Both the position numbers and the translations under genes were made by a program. DNA of 64,000 bases, taken from positions 2,108,001 through 2,172,000 of the forward strand of contig NZ_CP017181.1 in NCBI RefSeq assembly GCF_001729765.1, in the 5' to 3' direction. A model generated the notes under the pieces. That model was not told the origin of the DNA. It ran no database searches and saw only the letters and a list, made by a program, of their open reading frames with translations. The DNA comes from Enterobacter kobei (GTDB lineage: Bacteria; Pseudomonadota; Gammaproteobacteria; Enterobacterales; Enterobacteriaceae). Of the stretch, positions 59,935 through 64,000 are shown piece by piece (the first letter of the stretch is position 1; every line of letters begins with the position of its first letter).

Positions 59935-60174
59935 ATGCCTCGCCAATATGATATTCACGCAGCTTTTTTAGCCTCTATAGAAAAGAATCCAAAGGGCTAC
60001 CTTTGCCTAAAAACAAATAAATTCATCAATAATTTGCGTGAGAGGAACTGGCATTTCATCCAGGCAGACGCTAACGCATGGATTGAGCGATACCAGCCAG
60101 GCTTCGCAGATAAGACGACTGACGGAAGCGACAATCGCTACTGGATCTTGCGTAACATGGGGAGGGTTTTCTAA
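59935..60174 (+). CDS. Small SOS-operon phage protein, unknown function
   Basis: 79-aa protein (MPRQYDIHAAFLASIEKNPK ... NRYWILRNMGRVF), first gene of the LexA-controlled operon. It contains a basic/aromatic centre (FINNLRERNWHFIQADANAW, IERYQPGF). I do not recognise a characterised family. Its stop overlaps the next start (TAATG), so it is translationally coupled to the UmuD'-like gene and probably acts with it. A GAGGGTG ribosome site precedes ATG 59935. Confidence 0.8.
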   Translation: MPRQYDIHAAFLASIEKNPKGYLCLKTNKFINNLRERNWHFIQADANAWIERYQPGFADKTTDGSDNRYWILRNMGRVF

Positions 60175-60590
60175 TGGGCTTTCCTTCGCCGGCTACGGAT
60201 TACGTTGAACAGCGTATATCACTCGACAAGCGCATCATCACAAGACCGGCAGCAACGTATTTCATGCGAGCCGGTGCGACACACTACCGGGAGGGCATCC
60301 TCAGTGGTGCGCTTCTCGTTGTCGACGCCTCACTAATCCCCTGTGATGGTTCACTTCTGGTTTGCACTGACGAAGGTGAGTTCAGGATTAAGCGGTATCG
60401 CACACACCCGCAGCCACACCTGGAAAACCTGGAGAACGGTAAACGGGAGAGGTTGCCAGATAAGGATGAGGTATCCGACACTTCGCGTCCGGTATTTGGG
60501 GTGATCACGTATATCATCAACGACGCGCGTTCGGGTGAGTTTGATGATTGTCCGGTGATGTTATGGGGCATATATGGGGCAAAAATTTAG
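60174..60590 (+). CDS. UmuD'-like S24-fold protein
   Basis: 138-aa homologue of UmuD, the DNA polymerase V accessory subunit. It starts MGFPSPATDYVEQRISLDK, beginning exactly where RecA-induced self-cleavage of UmuD occurs (Cys-Gly-Phe-Pro-Ser-Pro-Ala). The catalytic-serine motif SGDSMID of UmuD is replaced by GATHYRE; the lysine in GEFRIKRY is kept. So it resembles pre-processed UmuD', like P1 HumD, and cannot self-cleave. A C-terminal extension (about 15 residues, DDCPVMLWGIYGAKI) is unusual. No umuC follows. Confidence 0.85.
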   Translation: MGFPSPATDYVEQRISLDKRIITRPAATYFMRAGATHYREGILSGALLVVDASLIPCDGSLLVCTDEGEFRIKRYRTHPQPHLENLENGKRERLPDKDEVSDTSRPVFGVITYIINDARSGEFDDCPVMLWGIYGAKI

Positions 60591-60702
60591 CGCAAAACAA
60601 CTCAAACACACAGAAGGTGATGATTCGTCTTGCGCTAACACTTTGCTTTTTACCTGCTTACTTTATACATACTCATGCTTTCATTTTTTGCACCTTTAAA
60701 TC

Positions 60703-61985
60703 ATGGATTTCCAGCTCTACTCGCTGGGGGCCGCCCTGGTATTTCATGAAATCTTCTTCCCGGAACAGTCCGCTGCGATGGCACTGATCCTGGCGATGGG
60801 AACCTACGGTGCAGGCTATATCGCGCGTATCGTCGGCGCCTTTATTTTTGGTCGCATGGGCGACAGCATTGGCCGTAAAAAGGTACTGTTTATCACCATC
60901 ACCATGATGGGGATCTGCACCACGCTGATTGGCGTGCTGCCCACCTATGCACAGATCGGGATTTTCGCGCCCGTACTGCTGGTGACGCTGCGCATCATTC
61001 AGGGACTCGGGCAGGGGCAGAGATCTCCGGGGCCGGGACCATGCTGGCGGAGTACGCACCGAAAGGTAAACGTGGCATCATCTCCTCGCTGGTGGCGATG
61101 GGGACTAACTGCGGGACGCTGAGCGCGACCGCTATCTGGGCCGTTATGTTCTTTGCCCTCGACCGCGAACAGCTGCTCGCCTGGGGCTGGCGCGTGCCGT
61201 TCCTCGCCAGCGTCGTGGTGATGATCTTTGCCATCTGGCTGCGTATGAACCTCAAGGAAAGCCCGGTCTTTGAGAAAGTGAACGATGCTCAAACCGCGCA
61301 GCCGGACACATCGTTAGGTGCCATGGTGAAAAGTAAATCTTTCTGGCTGGCGACCGGTCTGCGTTTCGGTCAGGCGGGCAACTCGGGTCTGATTCAGACG
61401 TTTCTGGCCGGTTATCTGGTCCAGACGTTGCTGTTCGATAAAGCCATTCCCACCGACGCGCTGATGATAAGCTCCATTCTTGGGTTTATCTCTATCCCGC
61501 TGCTGGGCTGGCTGTCCGATAAAGTGGGACGCCGTCTGCCGTACATTATCCTTAATATTTCCGCCATTATTCTGGCCTACCCGATGCTGTCGATCATCGT
61601 CGATAAAAGCTATGCGCCGGGAACCATTATGCTCTCCATCATCGTTATCCATAATTTCGCGGTACTGGGGCTGTTTGCGCTGGAAAATATCACCATGGCG
61701 GAGATGTTTGGCTCGCGAAATCGCTTTACCCGGATGGCTATCTCCAAAGAGGCGGGCGGTCTGGTGGCAGTGGGGTTTGGTCCGGTGCTGGCGGGGATCT
61801 TCTGTAACATGACCGGTTCCTGGTGGCCGATTGTGGCCATGCTGGTGGCTTACTCTGTGATTGGTCTGGTCTCGGCCTGCCTGATGCCCGAAGTGCGGGA
61901 TCGTGATTTGAGCGCAGCGGAAGATGCTGCGGAGGCCACGCCAAAAGAGCCTGTGGCCTACGGCACGGTATCGTCACGGCGGTAA
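60703..61985 (+). pseudogene. ydfJ: MHS-type MFS transporter YdfJ, 5'-truncated and frameshifted
   Basis: Sugar-acid/metabolite:H+ symporter-type protein. It begins MDFQLYSLGAALVFHEIFFP, as does E. coli K-12 YdfJ, whose first codons were cut off by Qin integration; the N-terminal half of helix 1 is likewise missing here. The frame breaks in GGGG at 61014-61017: one more G would restore GLGQGAEISGAGTMLAEYAP. The second part (to 61985) is intact. Non-functional if the frameshift is real. Confidence 0.9.
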
Positions 61986-62144
61986 TGGTACACAGCCTGC
62001 GTGACTTGTCACACAACTTTGTCTTTGTGTCACACCACCTGAACAAAAGTTAATATAAATCAAAATCTCAAATGGCAGTATCAGTATGGTGTATGGCAGA
62101 GATTTTTTACCCCAACTGCCATTCTAGTTGGTGTAGTCAGCAGG

Positions 62145-62172
62145 CGCTGCCGCTTTATAACAAGCGGCAGCG
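62145..62172. promoter_or_regulatory. Perfect hairpin in the ydfI leader
   Basis: An 11-bp perfect stem CGCTGCCGCTT (62145-62155) / AAGCGGCAGCG (62162-62172) with loop TATAAC lies 32 bp before the ydfI start. There is no U-run, so it is not a standard terminator. It could be an operator palindrome or a leader structure. Confidence 0.5.
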
Positions 62173-62204
62173 ATCCACAGCTTTCTAATTAACGAGTCTT
62201 AATC

Positions 62205-63668
62205 ATGGAAAACACGTTATTACAGGCCAAAGCGACGCTGCCTCAGTACAATCGCGACAGCCTTAAAGCACGCATTGTTCATTTAGGATTTGGCGCCTTT
62301 CACCGCGCGCATCAGGCGGTGTATGCCGACATCCTCGCGTCTGATTATGGCAGCGACTGGGGCTACTGTGAGGTCAACCTGATTGGCGGCGAGCAGCAGA
62401 TTGCCGACCTGAAGGCGCAGGATAACCTCTATACCGTAGCGGAGATGTCCGCCGATGCGTGGACATCCCGCGTGGTGGGCGTGGTCAAAAAGGCCCTGCA
62501 TGCGCAGGTTGACGGGCTGGAGACCGTACTGGCAGCGATGTGCGAACCGCAGGTGGCGATTGTTTCACTGACCATTACCGAGAAGGGCTACTGTCACTCT
62601 CCCGCAACCGGGCAACTGATGCTCGATCATCCATTCATCGCCGCCGACCTGCAAAACCCGCATCAGCCGACGTCCGCACCGGGTGTGGTGGTGGAAGCGC
62701 TGGCACGTCGCAAAGCGGCGGGGTTACCGGCCTTTAGCGTGATGTCCTGCGACAACATGCCGGAAAACGGTCATGTGATGCGCAACGTAACCTGCTCCTA
62801 TGCCCGGGCGGTAGACGGCGAGCTGGCGGACTGGATCGAGGCTAATGTCACGTTCCCGTCAACCATGGTGGATCGCATCGTACCTGCGGTCACGCCTGAT
62901 ACGCTGGATAAAATCGAACAGCTCACTGGCGTGCGTGATCCGGAGGGCGTGGCCTGTGAACCCTTCCGCCAGTGGGTGATCGAAGATAACTTTGTGGCGG
63001 GGCGTCCTGCTTGGGAAAAAGCCGGGGCCGAGCTGGTATCAGACGTCATTCCGTTTGAAGAGATGAAGCTGCGCATGCTTAACGGCAGCCACTCCTTCCT
63101 GGCTTACCTGGGGTATCTGGCCGGTTATCAGCATATCAACGACTGCATGGAAGATGAGAATTACCGCGTTGCGGCTCACGCGCTGATGCTCCACGAGCAG
63201 GCGCCGACCCTGAAGGTGAAAGGCGTCGATTTAGGACATTACGCCGATCTGCTGATTGCCCGCTACAGCAACCCGGCTCTGCGTCATCGCACCTGGCAAA
63301 TCGCGATGGACGGCAGCCAGAAGCTCCCGCAACGCATGTTAGATTCCGTGCGCTGGCATCTGGTGCATCAGAAACCTTTCCCCCTGCTGGCGCTGGGCGT
63401 GGCGGGCTGGATGCGCTATGTCGGCGGAGTGGATGAGCAGGGTAATGCCATCGAGGTGAGCGATCCGCAGCTGGCGGTGATTCAGGCGGCAGTGAAGGGA
63501 AGTGCTGAAGGGGAAAGCCGCGTGCGTGCGCTGCTCGGCATTGAGTCTATCTTTGGCAAAGAATTACCGCGTGAGAAGGTCTTTGTTGATGCGGTGATGA
63601 CCGCGTACCGGTCTTTGGTGCAAAAGGGCGCGAAAGCTACCGTAGCGCAGTACGCGTCTCAACGGTAA
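62205..63668 (+). CDS. ydfI: Mannitol-dehydrogenase-family oxidoreductase YdfI
   Basis: 487-aa NAD-dependent polyol/uronate dehydrogenase (UxuB/mannitol-2-dehydrogenase family), predicted D-mannonate-type oxidoreductase. N-terminal Rossmann region [33 protein letters not shown], and the catalytic helix [20 protein letters not shown] with the conserved Lys-Asn-His set. In E. coli it partners with RspA/RspB and YdfJ in sugar-acid metabolism. Intact, though rspA, rspB and probably ydfJ are lost here. Confidence 0.94.
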   Translation: MENTLLQAKATLPQYNRDSLKARIVHLGFGAFHRAHQAVYADILASDYGSDWGYCEVNLIGGEQQIADLKAQDNLYTVAEMSADAWTSRVVGVVKKALHAQVDGLETVLAAMCEPQVAIVSLTITEKGYCHSPATGQLMLDHPFIAADLQNPHQPTSAPGVVVEALARRKAAGLPAFSVMSCDNMPENGHVMRNVTCSYARAVDGELADWIEANVTFPSTMVDRIVPAVTPDTLDKIEQLTGVRDPEGVACEPFRQWVIEDNFVAGRPAWEKAGAELVSDVIPFEEMKLRMLNGSHSFLAYLGYLAGYQHINDCMEDENYRVAAHALMLHEQAPTLKVKGVDLGHYADLLIARYSNPALRHRTWQIAMDGSQKLPQRMLDSVRWHLVHQKPFPLLALGVAGWMRYVGGVDEQGNAIEVSDPQLAVIQAAVKGSAEGESRVRALLGIESIFGKELPREKVFVDAVMTAYRSLVQKGAKATVAQYASQR

Positions 63669-63674
63669 TTCAGT

Positions 63675-63700
63675 ACATGCCGCCGTGCGCGGCGGCATGT
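63675..63700. terminator. Hairpin between ydfI and ydfZ
   Basis: Perfect 11-bp stem ACATGCCGCCG (63675-63685) / CGGCGGCATGT (63690-63700), loop TGCG, between convergent genes. No U-run, so likely but unproven as a terminator. Confidence 0.6.
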
Positions 63701-63711
63701 CAGCGCACAAC

Positions 63712-63915
63712 TTAGTGCATACCCAGACGAATCAGCTCAATCGGCTCGAACTTACCTTCGCATCCTTCCACTTCCACCGTTTTGCTGCGGCGCACCTGCG
63801 CGGCATCCAGCCCGTCGCTGTGGATCGCTTTAATCACGCCAGTTTTGCCTGTGCCGCTAATCATCACGCGGCTGCCAGTGGTAATTGCATTGCGGTTACG
63901 GTCGTATGTCATCAT
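63712..63915 (-). CDS. ydfZ: Selenium-binding-type small protein YdfZ
   Basis: 67-aa protein matching E. coli YdfZ ([40 protein letters not shown]), reported to carry labile selenium and to be FNR-regulated. One conserved cysteine (EGC). ATG 63915 follows GAGGAG by 9 bases. Confidence 0.93.
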   Translation of the reverse strand: MMTYDRNRNAITTGSRVMISGTGKTGVIKAIHSDGLDAAQVRRSKTVEVEGCEGKFEPIELIRLGMH

Positions 63916-64000
63916 GGTATTTTCTCCTCTCTAACTTATCCGTTACGGCGGTATTTCAGGTTTCACCGTTCACGGGGCATATAAATACGCCTGTGTGCAA

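Larger units (their letters stand above)
57784..60702 (+). mobile_element. Lambdoid prophage remnant between rspA and ydfJ
   Basis: About 2.9 kb of phage DNA: tail M fragment, tail L, tail fibre end, DinI-like protein and an SOS operon. Integrase, early regulation, replication, head and most tail genes are absent. It sits where the Qin prophage lies in E. coli K-12, with ydfJ beginning MDFQLYSLGAALVFHEIFFP on the right. rspB and the left attachment end are gone, so one deletion ran from inside the prophage into rspA. Confidence 0.88.

Noticed and set aside
57784..60702. Complete inducible prophage
   Set aside because: No integrase, repressor, replication, head or lysis genes are present; only tail-end and SOS genes remain.

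Overview
The window is chromosomal DNA of an enterobacterium, most likely the Enterobacter cloacae complex or a close relative. Gene by gene it follows the E. coli K-12 segment around pntAB - tqsA - mdtJI - ydgD - asr - ynfM - mlc - clcB - dmsD/ynfE - speG - rspA - ydfJ - ydfI - ydfZ. It also carries rarA-oqxAB-oqxR, osmU and a chromosomal cat gene, which suit Enterobacter/Klebsiella-type genomes. Most of it looks moderately GC-rich. The AT-rich exceptions are about 14.9-16.6 kb, 41.1-41.7 kb and 49.3-51.2 kb.

Layout. 0-4.2 kb: 3' part of pntA, pntB, an MscS-family channel and a uspE decapitated by IS1. 4.2-4.9 kb: IS1 copy 1 without a target duplication, a probable deletion scar where fnr would be expected. 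5-9.9 kb: MocR-type regulator, arylamine N-acetyltransferase, yajD, a PhzF-type isomerase and an LLM flavoprotein. 10-13.7 kb: tqsA, mdtJI with a candidate mdtU leader ORF, ydgD, ydgU, and asr with an RstA box. 14.15-16.5 kb: IS1 copy 2 followed by a beheaded PtuA ATPase and a PtuB HNH nuclease, the remains of a Septu or retron-type defence system. 16.6-27.2 kb: carboxypeptidase and the complete putrescine (puu) locus, in which puuE and puuD each carry a one-base frameshift. 27.3-36.5 kb: ynfM, ynfL, mlc, bioD2, clcB and the osmU osmolyte ABC importer. 36.8-42.6 kb: DUF1275 protein, a frameshifted NepI-like exporter, a secreted hydrolase with a LysR regulator, and a cat gene split by IS1 copy 3 (perfect 9-bp duplication). 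42.6-48.6 kb: yebG with a LexA box and the rarA / oqxAB / oqxR multidrug efflux locus. 48.7-49.35 kb: fused scraps of a histidine kinase and a MipA-type protein. 49.7-50.8 kb: a divergent Asd homologue. 51.3-56.7 kb: dmsD and ynfE (partner subunits missing), ynfD, ynfC, speG, ynfB. 57-60.7 kb: rspA fused in frame to a lambdoid tail gene, then a prophage scrap with gpL, a tail fibre, a DinI-like protein and an SOS operon encoding a UmuD'-like protein. 60.7-64 kb: ydfJ (5'-truncated and frameshifted), ydfI, ydfZ.

Themes. Polyamine handling recurs: MdtJI spermidine export, Puu putrescine catabolism and SpeG spermidine acetylation. SOS control appears twice, at yebG and at the prophage cassette. 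The most distinctive loci are the SOS-driven UmuD'-like operon, the PtuAB remnant, the RspA-tail fusion and the IS1 scar at uspE/fnr. Three of four frameshifts are single-G losses in G runs, so assembly error has to be excluded before calling those genes dead. All functional assignments rest on recalled family sequences and motifs; no database search was run.
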